The notes beneath the pieces are model-generated. The model made no database searches and was not told the origin of the DNA. It saw only the letters and a list, made by a program, of their open reading frames with translations. A stretch of 64,000 nucleotides of DNA from a virus. Where the stretch lies: positions 124,001 through 188,000 of IMG/VR virus record IMGVR_UViG_3300025536_000010; one strand, written 5' to 3'. Position numbers and translations under genes: made by a program. How positions within the stretch are numbered: position 1 is the stretch's first letter; each line of letters opens with the position of its first letter. Shown here in pieces: positions 1-7,663 of this stretch.

Positions 1-105
1 CAACAGATCGCCCAGAAGATGAACCGCAGCCCCGGGGCCATCAGCCAGGCTAAGCTGCGCATCCAAAAGATGCTCGACGAGGTCAACGAACTCGGACTGA
101 GGTAA
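1..105 (+). CDS. C-terminal end of a helix-turn-helix protein (partial)
   Basis: Only the last 34 residues are inside the window; the reading frame is open from base 1 to TAA at 103-105. The visible part (IAQKMNRSPGAISQAKLRIQ) has the look of a sigma-70 region-4 or similar helix-turn-helix: a short helix, a turn with SPG, then a recognition-like helix. It could be a phage sigma-like factor or another DNA-binding regulator. The next gene begins only three bases after the stop, so it probably ends an operon segment that continues into the baseplate genes. Family assignment rests on a short stretch and is tentative. Confidence 0.5.
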   Translation, partial: QQIAQKMNRSPGAISQAKLRIQKMLDEVNELGLR

Positions 106-108
106 GCA

Positions 109-564
109 ATGCCAGCACCCAACCCGTCGCCCAAAGCCAGTATGGACCCGAACTTCGAGAAGCGCGTCGAGGAACTCAAGGAGGCCGCTAAGCAGGAGGC
201 CGTGGAGCGCAAGCTGGGCAAGCAAGTGAAGTGGTTCAGGCCCAAAGGCTGGACCGGCGGCGAGTTCGAGTACGAGCCCATGAGCCTGCCGTTCGACAGC
301 AACAAGGCCAACCAGGACTACAAGAGCGCCGTTCAGAGTCCAGACTCGCCAGGCACCAGCGGTGACATCATCGCCACGCAGACAATGGCTGAGTGCCTGG
401 CGGTCATGGAGCGCGGCTTCCGGCAGCGGCACACAATGCGGCGCTGTCGCGCGATGGCCCACCACCTGGGGCGGCGCAAGGGCCAGGGCGAGACACAGGG
501 CGTCTTCGGCAACAACTACCTGGACTACCTGCGCAGCGTGATGAAACAGTCCAGCAAGAAGTGA
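109..564 (+). CDS. Hypothetical charged protein upstream of baseplate genes
   Basis: 151 residues, no family recognised. The first 50 residues are helical and rich in Lys/Glu; the middle is Ser/Asp/Pro-rich; the C-terminal third is strongly basic (Arg/His cluster near residues 104-125). There is no signal peptide or membrane segment. It sits between a helix-turn-helix gene and a gp25-like gene in one tight run, so a virion-assembly or small DNA-binding role are both possible. The start has only a weak purine-rich leader (GGTAAGC). Confidence 0.6.
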   Translation: MPAPNPSPKASMDPNFEKRVEELKEAAKQEAVERKLGKQVKWFRPKGWTGGEFEYEPMSLPFDSNKANQDYKSAVQSPDSPGTSGDIIATQTMAECLAVMERGFRQRHTMRRCRAMAHHLGRRKGQGETQGVFGNNYLDYLRSVMKQSSKK

Positions 565-571
565 GGACCGC

Positions 572-1054
572 ATGGCCACCGTCGTCGACTACGAGAACCG
601 GACTGCCGACCTGTCCGCCTTCCAGGGCGTGTTCCCGCATCTGCGTGGGCGTGAGCAGCTGCTGGCCCACGAACTGGTGCGGACCACGGACGGCGGCAGC
701 CTGGTCACCGGCGTCCTCAAGGGTGTCCAGCGCTTCCTCGTCATCCTGCTGACGCCGCGCGGCTCGAAGCTCTACCGACCCTCCGAGGGCACCTTTTTCA
801 TGACCGAGGCGCGGTTGGGGGCCTGGCGTACCCCGGCAGACGTCTCGACGGCGTTCTACGCCGCCCGCCTGCTAGCGGCCCGCCAGATGCGTGAAGTCGA
901 ACTGACCACGGACCCGCCCGACGAACGCTATGGTGTGGCGACCCTGAACGGGGTTACCCTGGTGGCCGATAAGGTGTCGATTCGCGTGGACTACGAAAGT
1001 CTGGCCGGCACCAAGGTCACCGTGATAACCCCGATTCAGGTGCCGATCAAATGA
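572..1054 (+). CDS. Baseplate wedge protein, gp25/W-like (putative)
   Basis: 160 residues. The central part (about residues 35-75) has the pattern expected of gp25/W-type baseplate wedge proteins: a Thr/Asp-rich loop, a VLKGVQRFLVILLTPRGS-type helix and strand, then a Gly-rich segment. Size and position directly before a cysteine peptidase-like gene and a baseplate J-like gene agree, because gp25 and J homologues are usually neighbours in contractile tails. In T4-like and P2-like phages this protein joins the inner baseplate to the sheath. Start is ATG after GTGAGGACCGC; the stop overlaps the next start (ATGA). The call leans on position as much as on sequence. Confidence 0.55.
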   Translation: MATVVDYENRTADLSAFQGVFPHLRGREQLLAHELVRTTDGGSLVTGVLKGVQRFLVILLTPRGSKLYRPSEGTFFMTEARLGAWRTPADVSTAFYAARLLAARQMREVELTTDPPDERYGVATLNGVTLVADKVSIRVDYESLAGTKVTVITPIQVPIK

Positions 1055-1524
1055 TTGCGGACCTCCTGACGGACCTGTACCAGCCGGAGGCGAAGATCAT
1101 TAAACAACTGTACCAGCGCCACACGGATACCAGCGACCCAACGAAAGGTGACTGCTTTGCAACCTGCGTGGCGATGATCCTGGGTCTGCAACAAGACGAA
1201 GTACCTAACTTCTGCGGCATTGCGACGGACTGGTGGCCTGGGTTCCAGAAATGGTTAGAGGAGCGACACCTAGTCGCTATCGAGGTCAACCTGCCGCCTC
1301 CTCCCTGGAAAAACCTTGGGGCGCTGACACCAGGCGTGCCCGTCATCCTCACAGGTAAAAGCCCAAGGGGTGATTGGTTGCACTCGATTGTTGGCATGAC
1401 GCGGTGGGATGAAGGGTTTGAGATACTCTACGACCCACACCCGGCTGGTGGCGGGTTTGATGGGCCACTCAAACATGTGCTGTTCTTTGCAGCGCTCAGA
1501 CCAGACAAGGCAGGGAAGCCATGA
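1051..1524 (+). CDS. Papain-like (C39-type) cysteine peptidase candidate
   Basis: 157 residues. GDCFATCVAMILGL (about residues 33-46) resembles the active-site Cys helix of C39/papain-like folds; a later LHSIVGM (near 110) supplies a candidate catalytic His, and LYDPHP (near 125) a candidate Asp. There is no signal peptide. It overlaps both neighbours by 4 bases and lies between gp25-like and J-like baseplate genes, so it may be a virion-associated hydrolase or a processing protease. Catalytic assignment is inferred from motif order only; it could be an inactive structural relative. Confidence 0.5.
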   Translation: MIADLLTDLYQPEAKIIKQLYQRHTDTSDPTKGDCFATCVAMILGLQQDEVPNFCGIATDWWPGFQKWLEERHLVAIEVNLPPPPWKNLGALTPGVPVILTGKSPRGDWLHSIVGMTRWDEGFEILYDPHPAGGGFDGPLKHVLFFAALRPDKAGKP

Positions 1525-3173
1525 TCGAACTCCGGCCGTTCTCGCAGCTGAATCCCGACGACGTGGCCCAGCAGCACGCTGAGGCCCTCCAGCGCGTCCA
1601 GGAGGACAACCCCAAGCTGGACCTGCGTCGAGGCGTATTCGCCGACCTCCTGATATACTACCATTCGATCCTGGCAGGCCAGGGTCAGATGAACATCAAA
1701 GACTACTGGCGGGCGCGCAGCCTCCAGGCGATGGAGGCCGACCCGGACCTGGCCACGGCCGACCCAGACCTGGTCGGCGACGTGATTTCTAACTTCAACG
1801 TCGCCCGGCAACCAGGGGCCAAAGCAACAGGCGAGGTCACCATCGTCGTTACCGACAGCATCACGGTGACCATCGGCATCGGGGCTGTTTTCGAGGCCCA
1901 GGGCCTGCGTTTCATTACCACGCGCGTCTTCACTGGCAAAACCTCCGGCCGGATCGACGACCCCGGCGACCGTTTGCTCACTCAGACGGCAGACGGTAAC
2001 TGGGCGTTCACCATCGAGGTCCAGGCCGAACAGGAAGGCGAGCAGTACCAGATCAAGAAGGACACGCTAATCGTACCGCTGGTGCTACCGCTCAACTATC
2101 GAACCTCGTTCGCCGCCAATGATTTCGAGGGCGGCTACCAGGCCGAGACGAACCAGGACTTGCTGCTGCGGCTCCAGGAAGGCGTAGCGGCGCGCGGCCT
2201 GGGCGGGCGCATCAACCAGACGGCCACGCTGCGCGCCGTCGAAGATTTCTCCAGAGTCATCGCCGTCTCCGTGGTCGGCTACGGGGACGCCGAGATGCTC
2301 CGCGACAAACACTGGGTTTTCCCGATCTCCGGCGGCGGCCGTGTCGATTGGTACGTCCGCAGCCAGGAAGAAGTGTTCCGCAAGAAACTGCTCAAAGAGG
2401 CCACGCTAATCTCCAAAACGGACAGCGGCGTCGGCACCTGGCAGGTTAGCATCGGCCGCGACGAGGCCCCTGGCTACTACGAGATCGACAACATCCGTCC
2501 CAAGGACTCCGGTAACGCAGTCGGCGGCTTCGAGATCCTGACGGACGAGCGCGTCGCCGACTTGACCGGCCCCGGGTTCGTCCCGGACGTCTTGGCGGAC
2601 AGCGACGAGTGGGTCTACACCCGCTTCCAGGCCGGTGTCGTCCAGTTCGTCGATACCGTGCAGAGCGCTGCGGCCCTGGCGCTAGGAGCCAAGCGTGAGT
2701 ACGAGCTAGAGGCCCGCTGTCTGCCTCTGGTCGCCGAGATCCAGGACACGTTCAGTACGCCGGACAGCCGACCCAAACCTTACGACTTGCTGGTCAAAGC
2801 CCCGGTGCCGTGTTTTCTCAACCTGACCTTCACTGTTTACAAGCGCTCCGGCGAGGCCGACCCGGACCTGGCAGCCATGAAAACGGCGCTATGTACGGAG
2901 GTCAACAGCGTTGGTTTCATAGGGCGGCTGTTCGCTAGCCAGCTGCACGACGTTATTCACGCTTATCTGCGGAACGACCAGACCGCTTCCGCCATCGACA
3001 TGTTTGGGCGTATCCGGTATCCTAGTGGTGAACCCGAATACGTCCGTGACAGCGAAAAACTCGAAGTACCGGACGACCCGGTAGCGCTGGTGAGTGCCAG
3101 GACGGTGCAGTTTTTCATCAGCCCCGAGGACATCAGTATCTCGGTCGAAACGTCTGTGCCGTCGAGTCTGTGA
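1521..3173 (+). CDS. Baseplate J-like protein
   Basis: 550 residues. N-terminal pattern (a helix with LRRGVFADLLIYY near 35-50, then SLQAMEADPDLATADPDLVGDVISNFNV) and a central beta-rich region with a GYGDAEMLRDKH segment fit the baseplate J/gp47/gp6 family that forms the wedge ring of contractile tails. ATG overlaps the preceding stop (ATGA). The C-terminal half contains a Val/Thr-rich beta domain. It is the strongest indicator that the left part of the window is a contractile-tail baseplate module. Confidence 0.7.
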   Translation: MIELRPFSQLNPDDVAQQHAEALQRVQEDNPKLDLRRGVFADLLIYYHSILAGQGQMNIKDYWRARSLQAMEADPDLATADPDLVGDVISNFNVARQPGAKATGEVTIVVTDSITVTIGIGAVFEAQGLRFITTRVFTGKTSGRIDDPGDRLLTQTADGNWAFTIEVQAEQEGEQYQIKKDTLIVPLVLPLNYRTSFAANDFEGGYQAETNQDLLLRLQEGVAARGLGGRINQTATLRAVEDFSRVIAVSVVGYGDAEMLRDKHWVFPISGGGRVDWYVRSQEEVFRKKLLKEATLISKTDSGVGTWQVSIGRDEAPGYYEIDNIRPKDSGNAVGGFEILTDERVADLTGPGFVPDVLADSDEWVYTRFQAGVVQFVDTVQSAAALALGAKREYELEARCLPLVAEIQDTFSTPDSRPKPYDLLVKAPVPCFLNLTFTVYKRSGEADPDLAAMKTALCTEVNSVGFIGRLFASQLHDVIHAYLRNDQTASAIDMFGRIRYPSGEPEYVRDSEKLEVPDDPVALVSARTVQFFISPEDISISVETSVPSSL

Positions 3174-3189
3174 CACAAGGAGGTGTACA

Positions 3190-4134
3190 GTGGTGGCGAT
3201 GGCCAATCGTAAAGCGGTCGACCTGCTCGTTGGACACATGAGCAAGTCGACCCGCACCATGTCTCGCACGTTCCGGGCCTACGAGCCCGATGAGCGTGTC
3301 GCCAACTTTAGCCTCTCGTACCTCGACGCTTTCGGCTATCTCAAGAACGAGCTTGAGAAGTGGAAAGACATCACCCTGGGCGACATCGTCGAAGCGGTGA
3401 AAGACTTCCAGGGCATGTTCGGCCTGCGCAAGAGCGGCCAGGTGTGCGTGAAGACCGTGCGGGCGATGGAGATGCCGCGCTGCGGCTGCCCGGATCACGT
3501 CCGCCCGTGGCAGAACTACGCGGCCGTGCGCAACTTCGCCAGGGCCAACCTGGCCAAGTGGCAGAAAGACAACCTCAAGTACGGTATCCAGGATTACCTG
3601 CCGGGGCTCTCAAAACCAGATTTTGAGAGTATCATCTACCAGTCCTTCCAGGCGTGGTGCCGCTACGGCCACGTCCAGGTCGAGCCGGTGCGGATGAACG
3701 AGCGCCCCGACATTATCATCGCAACCGGCCGTGGGCGCCAGTCGAACTTCGACGGCCCCGGCGGTACGCTGGCGTGGGCTTACTTGCCCAACGGCAACGA
3801 TCAGCAGCTGACAATGAAGTTCGACCTGGACGAGACGTGGACGCAAGACCCGACCATGCGCGGTGTTTTGCTCGACGCCGTCGCCAAGCACGAGTTCGGC
3901 CACCTGTTCGGGCTCGACCACAGTCGCGTCCAACAGGCACTCATGGCTGCCTACTACAACCCGGCGGTGCGGAACCCTCAGCAGAACGACGACATCCCTC
4001 GGTTCCAGGCCCGCTACGGCGTCAAGCAACCCGGCGACGACGGTGGCACGACCCCGCCTCCGTCTGGCAACAACCGCCGACTCATCCTTGAGGGAGTTTT
4101 CAGCGCCACGCTGGACGGTCAGAAGGTGGCGTAA
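3190..4134 (+). CDS. Matrixin (MMP-like) zinc metalloprotease with cysteine-switch prodomain
   Basis: 314 residues from GTG 3190, chosen because AAGGAGG at 3177-3183 lies 6 bases upstream; ATG 3199 is too far from it. Residues about 45-95 look like the peptidoglycan-binding-type prodomain of matrix metalloproteases (FGYL...AVKDFQGMFGL..SG). They end in PRCGCPD at residues 96-102, the cysteine-switch motif that keeps MMP zymogens inactive. The zinc site HEFGHLFGLDH is at residues 234-244 and is followed by a Met (ALM) that could be the Met-turn. No signal peptide is seen. The C-terminal tail is Gly/Pro/Thr-rich. It follows baseplate J, so it is probably carried in the tail and acts on host surface protein (inference). 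A 9-bp palindrome interrupts the gene at 3607-3629. Confidence 0.85.
   Translation: MVAMANRKAVDLLVGHMSKSTRTMSRTFRAYEPDERVANFSLSYLDAFGYLKNELEKWKDITLGDIVEAVKDFQGMFGLRKSGQVCVKTVRAMEMPRCGCPDHVRPWQNYAAVRNFARANLAKWQKDNLKYGIQDYLPGLSKPDFESIIYQSFQAWCRYGHVQVEPVRMNERPDIIIATGRGRQSNFDGPGGTLAWAYLPNGNDQQLTMKFDLDETWTQDPTMRGVLLDAVAKHEFGHLFGLDHSRVQQALMAAYYNPAVRNPQQNDDIPRFQARYGVKQPGDDGGTTPPPSGNNRRLILEGVFSATLDGQKVA
3607..3629. repeat. Short AT-rich palindromic element, copy 1
   Basis: Perfect inverted repeat with 9-base arms (CTCTCAAAA and TTTTGAGAG) around CCAGA, inside the metalloprotease gene and in frame with it. It shares the AAAA-xCCA-TTTT core of the other copies at 7642, 17492, 23395, 30839, 36997, 44835, 49440, 56042 and 57603. 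Confidence 0.6.
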
Positions 4135-4145
4135 GGAGGGCCGGT

Positions 4146-5720
4146 ATGCGGCACCTCGTTCTCTTCCTGCTGCCGGTGCTAGCCAGCATTGCCCTGCTCG
4201 CACCGGCGCAGGAGGTCAGGCCCGTAACGCGCCCTGACCCTCCAGTCGAGAAACAGCCAGATCCGGCGATCGCGCGTCTCCGCGAAAGCGTCCAACCCGA
4301 GTTCCTTGAGTGGAGCCCGGACTACGTCGTGGAGCGCTGCGCCGAGTTCCTGGCCACGATCAACGAGAAAGACCGCTACCGCATTCGCCTGTTCAGCTTG
4401 GCCGACGTGCCCCGGCAGTACCTGCCGGCGGCCATCGCCGGTCTGTACTTCGGCACGAACAAAGTGGCCCGGGTGCCGTTCACCCAGGTTCCACGGCCAG
4501 TGCCGAACACGGACAACCGGATCTTCTGGGTTGACCTCTGCTGGTTCAACTGGAGCTATGAGGCGTGGGAGGCCGCGAGCGAGGAAGACCCGTACTTCCG
4601 TGAACCCATCGTCAGCAGTCACAACGAGGGCCTGAAATACCTCAAAGAACAAACGCGGGCCAACCCAGTCATCCGCGGTGACTGGTTCCTGTGGTACACC
4701 TTCGACAACACCGAGTTCCTGAAAGTCGGCGAGACGTTCAACGAGAAAGCGTTCTACTACCGCTTCCTCTACGCCAACGTCGAGTTCGAGCGCACGGTCG
4801 CCGAGAACGGCAAAACCGTCAAGAAAAAGGTGCGCGGTGTCGGCCCAGCCAACGCCCACGAGTTCCAGCAGGCATGGCTGGTCGAGTTCAGTCACCTGAA
4901 AGACTTTCCGACCGACATGGGTTTCATGGTGGACAAGCGTCGCTCGGGCGTGTCCTACGAGAACCGCATCGGTTGGCGGGTCCGCGGCAAGAACGGCAAC
5001 TACTGGCGCACCTTCGACGTGCTGCGCTCGGTCGGCGACCAGGACTTCGTGGAGACGCCCTTCCCGAAGCTGTTCGATGCCGGCGAGCACATCTTCCAGG
5101 ACGTGCGCGGCAACCAGGTTTACCACCTGACCAACGGGGCTGACAAGTCGACGGACATCGGCGACCCGCGTATCGTCCGTGACCATACCTCGGGCGCCCG
5201 CGTGCTGATGACCGCCGGGTCGTGCATCCATTGCCACGATACCGGCATCATCCCGTTCAAGAACGAACACCTGGTTCTGCAAGACATCGGCGACCAGCTG
5301 ATGGCTTACGATAAGGCCCGAGCAGATCGCTTCAAACAGTTCTATCTCCAGGACCGGCGTATGAAGCTGGCCGTGGAGGAGGACCAGCGGAACTTCACGG
5401 AGTTCATCAAGGACTGCAACGGGCTGACACCGCAAGAAAACGCCACGCAGTTCAGCCGTATCCGCGGTTGGTACATGCAGGACGTGACGCTCAAGCAGGC
5501 CGCCCGCGAACTGGGTGCGGGGATCGAAGAGTTCTCGGACGCCATTGGTTACCAGGCGACCAAGGGCCGTCTAGGCCGCCTGGTACTGGACGGGCGGGCA
5601 ATCCCGCGCTACACCTGGGAGCGCGGCGGCTTCCAGGAGGCCGGGCTGCTCTTGATTGAGTGGCGAAAAATGACGAAAATGGAACAAGATAAGCTCAAGG
5701 AAGGACGGCGTAACTACTAA
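4146..5720 (+). CDS. Exported protein with one c-type haem motif
   Basis: 524 residues, start after a clear AAGGAGG. Residues 1-22 form a Sec signal peptide (MRHLVLFLLPVLASIALLAP, then AQE). A single CIHCH motif lies at residues 360-364, which in exported proteins is normally the covalent haem c attachment site. The remainder is Trp/Tyr- and Asp/Glu-rich, with no other family recognised. Planctomycetes have many large exported proteins with one CxxCH, so this may be host-derived. It is odd in a tail operon. It is followed at 11 bases by a second exported CxxCH protein, and the two may work together. Confidence 0.65.
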   Translation: MRHLVLFLLPVLASIALLAPAQEVRPVTRPDPPVEKQPDPAIARLRESVQPEFLEWSPDYVVERCAEFLATINEKDRYRIRLFSLADVPRQYLPAAIAGLYFGTNKVARVPFTQVPRPVPNTDNRIFWVDLCWFNWSYEAWEAASEEDPYFREPIVSSHNEGLKYLKEQTRANPVIRGDWFLWYTFDNTEFLKVGETFNEKAFYYRFLYANVEFERTVAENGKTVKKKVRGVGPANAHEFQQAWLVEFSHLKDFPTDMGFMVDKRRSGVSYENRIGWRVRGKNGNYWRTFDVLRSVGDQDFVETPFPKLFDAGEHIFQDVRGNQVYHLTNGADKSTDIGDPRIVRDHTSGARVLMTAGSCIHCHDTGIIPFKNEHLVLQDIGDQLMAYDKARADRFKQFYLQDRRMKLAVEEDQRNFTEFIKDCNGLTPQENATQFSRIRGWYMQDVTLKQAARELGAGIEEFSDAIGYQATKGRLGRLVLDGRAIPRYTWERGGFQEAGLLLIEWRKMTKMEQDKLKEGRRNY

Positions 5721-5731
5721 GGAGGTCAGGG

Positions 5732-6484
5732 ATGACCGGAGCGCTCTTTCTGGCCCTGGCGCTCACGCCGGGTCAACACTGTTACTCGCCTCGGCCGGTG
5801 TACGGGTACTACAACAACTACTACCCGCAGACCTACTACCAGCCGGCGCACCAGGCGTACTACCCGCAACACCAGCCGGTCTACCCGGCCCAGAAAGTTA
5901 TCGCGCAAGATATTGCCGTGGCCCCGTTAATCGTTACGGTGCCCGTGGACTCGAAAGCGGTGCCGGTGCATGCGCACGGCTCGCCCTATTACTACTCGGC
6001 CAGCGACGCCTACCGCGAGAAGGCGTACCTCCGCGAAGTAATCCGCGAGGAACTGCGCGCCCTGGCTACCGGCAACGTGCCGCAGCAGAACACGCAGCCC
6101 GTACAACGGCAGCCGCAGCAGCAGGCGCAGCCGCCGGTCCAGCAGAACCAACCAGTCGTTGAACAGCAGCGCCTGGACGACGAGACGCCGATGGAGATCC
6201 AGACGCAAGTGCTGGCGGCCTACAACGGTACGGGCAAATGCGTCGAGTGCCACGGTGGCTCCGAGAAAGCGTCGGGGCGGCGTGGCCGCGAGTTCCGCCT
6301 GGTGCTGGACACAGAGAACGGACCACGGTTGGCATACCAACCGCCGGCCAAGCGTTGGGAGATCTACGGCATGGCCTCGGCCGGTGCAATGCCGCCGGCT
6401 GCCGCCAAAGACGCAGCCAAGGCGATGGAGACGAAGTTCCTGTCGATCATGCTCCAGTACGCCAGCTACAAGCCGCAGCAGTGA
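5732..6484 (+). CDS. Exported Tyr/Gln-rich protein with C-terminal c-type haem motif
   Basis: 250 residues, start after AAGGAGG. A short hydrophobic N-terminus (MTGALFLALAL) may be a signal peptide. Residues 20-50 are a Tyr/Pro/Gln-rich low-complexity stretch (repeated YY, QP) and 115-150 a Gln/Pro-rich linker. CVECHGG at residues 170-176 is a haem c motif, and the last 80 residues resemble a small cytochrome c-like domain ending with AGAMPPAAAKDAAKAME. The architecture is an exported protein with a flexible stalk and terminal haem domain. It sits in the exported trio 4146-7194. Confidence 0.65.
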   Translation: MTGALFLALALTPGQHCYSPRPVYGYYNNYYPQTYYQPAHQAYYPQHQPVYPAQKVIAQDIAVAPLIVTVPVDSKAVPVHAHGSPYYYSASDAYREKAYLREVIREELRALATGNVPQQNTQPVQRQPQQQAQPPVQQNQPVVEQQRLDDETPMEIQTQVLAAYNGTGKCVECHGGSEKASGRRGREFRLVLDTENGPRLAYQPPAKRWEIYGMASAGAMPPAAAKDAAKAMETKFLSIMLQYASYKPQQ

Positions 6485-6516
6485 TGGATGCAACTTACCT
6501 CGAAAGGAGTCCGGTT

Positions 6517-7194
6517 ATGAGCAAGAAGATTTTCGGACTGGGCCTGCTGATTTTCGGACTGGCAAGCCTTTGTCTCGTAAGCGACGCGGACGCCCGCGGT
6601 GTCCTCAGTCAGAGGAGCCAGCGGACCACGATTACCAGCCGCAGCAACGGTTTCCGCGACGTGCAGCGGATTCAGACGACCACGCGCAGCGGGTTCCTGG
6701 GCCTGAACCGCCGGCAGGAGAGCCTCACGATCATCAACGGCAACCGCGGCTTCCAGGAGGTACGGTTCCAGGATCGCGGCAGGCTTGGGCGCAACCGCGT
6801 CGACGAGATTCGTTTCCAGACCGGCCCGGCCTATGTAAACCAGCAGCTGCTGATCGACAACCACGCACGGCAGCGGCTTTTGCTGAATCGGCAGCACAGC
6901 TTTACGCACGCCCCCAGGAACAACGTGGCGAACATTCGCTTTATTGACCGGGGGCCAGTGTACCTGAACGCACCGCCTATTACGCGGGCGGAGATCCGGC
7001 AGGAATATGTCTACCGGCAACCAGCACAGGTAATTGAGCGGGTGGAGGTCGCTCCGCAGACTGCGGCGGACTGTGACTGCGAGCAGGTCGGTAACGCTCA
7101 GTACCAGACGGAAGCTATCGTGACGCGGCGCTACACCTACAGCCCGCAGCTGGCGCTCGAACGACGGCAGTTCATGCAGCACCACTGCCGCTAA
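6517..7194 (+). CDS. Exported basic protein, function unknown
   Basis: 225 residues; ATG 6517 preceded by AAAGGAG. The N-terminus is a signal peptide with an internal duplication (IFGLGLLIFGLA) cut near DADARG. The mature part is rich in Arg, Asn and Gln with recurring NRxxF/RFxDRG segments (for example about residues 62-85 and 140-150), which suggests a degenerate internal repeat. Two Cys (DCDC) lie near residue 186. No enzyme family is recognised. It ends the exported trio and is followed by a strong terminator. Confidence 0.6.
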   Translation: MSKKIFGLGLLIFGLASLCLVSDADARGVLSQRSQRTTITSRSNGFRDVQRIQTTTRSGFLGLNRRQESLTIINGNRGFQEVRFQDRGRLGRNRVDEIRFQTGPAYVNQQLLIDNHARQRLLLNRQHSFTHAPRNNVANIRFIDRGPVYLNAPPITRAEIRQEYVYRQPAQVIERVEVAPQTAADCDCEQVGNAQYQTEAIVTRRYTYSPQLALERRQFMQHHCR

Positions 7195-7229
7195 GCAAAG
7201 CGACACACGGACAACCCGGTTAAGGCCCT

Positions 7230-7265
7230 GGGGCGGGCGGGACAACCCGCCTGCCCCTTTTCTTT
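7230..7265 (+). terminator. Rho-independent terminator
   Basis: Twelve-base G/C-rich arms (7230-7241 and 7246-7257, one mismatch) around ACAA, followed by TTTTCTTT. It closes the exported-protein segment. Confidence 0.8.
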
Positions 7266-7276
7266 GGGAGGCACGG

Positions 7277-7645
7277 ATGCCTAAAGCGATCCCCGTGGTG
7301 GACCCCAAGGATCAGGACAAGATCAACGGCTGGGCGGTCGAGTGCCCAGCCTGCGGGAACTGCCACGTTTTCGATCTGGTACGCTGGAAGTTCAACGGCG
7401 ACGTCGAGAAGCCGACGTTCGCGCCGTCCATGTTGGTGCAGAGCGGACACTACTCGAAGTTTCACAAGCCCGGCGAAACGTGCTGGTGTGACTACAACAA
7501 AAAGAATCCCGACAACCCGGGTTTCGAGTGCAGCCGCTGCCACAGCTACCTGCGCGACGGCGTCTGGGAGTATCTGAACGACTCGACGCACGCGCTGAAA
7601 GGACAGAAGGTGCCCGCCCCGGACTGGAACTTGCCCCAACCCTAA
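7277..7645 (+). CDS. DUF6527-like small protein
   Basis: 122 residues after GGGAGGCACGG. The pattern WKFNGDVEKPTFAPSMLV, then a Cys/His-rich middle (C..C, CSRCHSYLRDGVWEYL) and HALKGQKVPAPDW matches the DUF6527 family common in phages (tryptophan, PTF-P-S, C-H-F-I-x-DG and a final H-x-L-x-G-Q-x-V). The function of that family is not known; zinc binding through the Cys residues is likely. It is first after the terminator at 7230 and leads the next structural block. Confidence 0.65.
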   Translation: MPKAIPVVDPKDQDKINGWAVECPACGNCHVFDLVRWKFNGDVEKPTFAPSMLVQSGHYSKFHKPGETCWCDYNKKNPDNPGFECSRCHSYLRDGVWEYLNDSTHALKGQKVPAPDWNLPQP

Positions 7646-7660
7646 AAAGTGGATTTTGGA
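7642..7660. repeat. Short AT-rich palindromic element, copy 2 (leader type)
   Basis: CCTAAAAAGTGGATTTTGG, an imperfect palindrome with the GTGG-oriented core. It includes the stop codon of the preceding gene and ends 3 bases before ATG 7664, replacing a normal ribosome binding site. Confidence 0.6.
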
Positions 7661-7663
7661 ACC

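Noticed and set aside
4179-5435. Long minus-strand frame opposite the exported haem protein
   Set aside because: Shadow of a strongly supported + gene.
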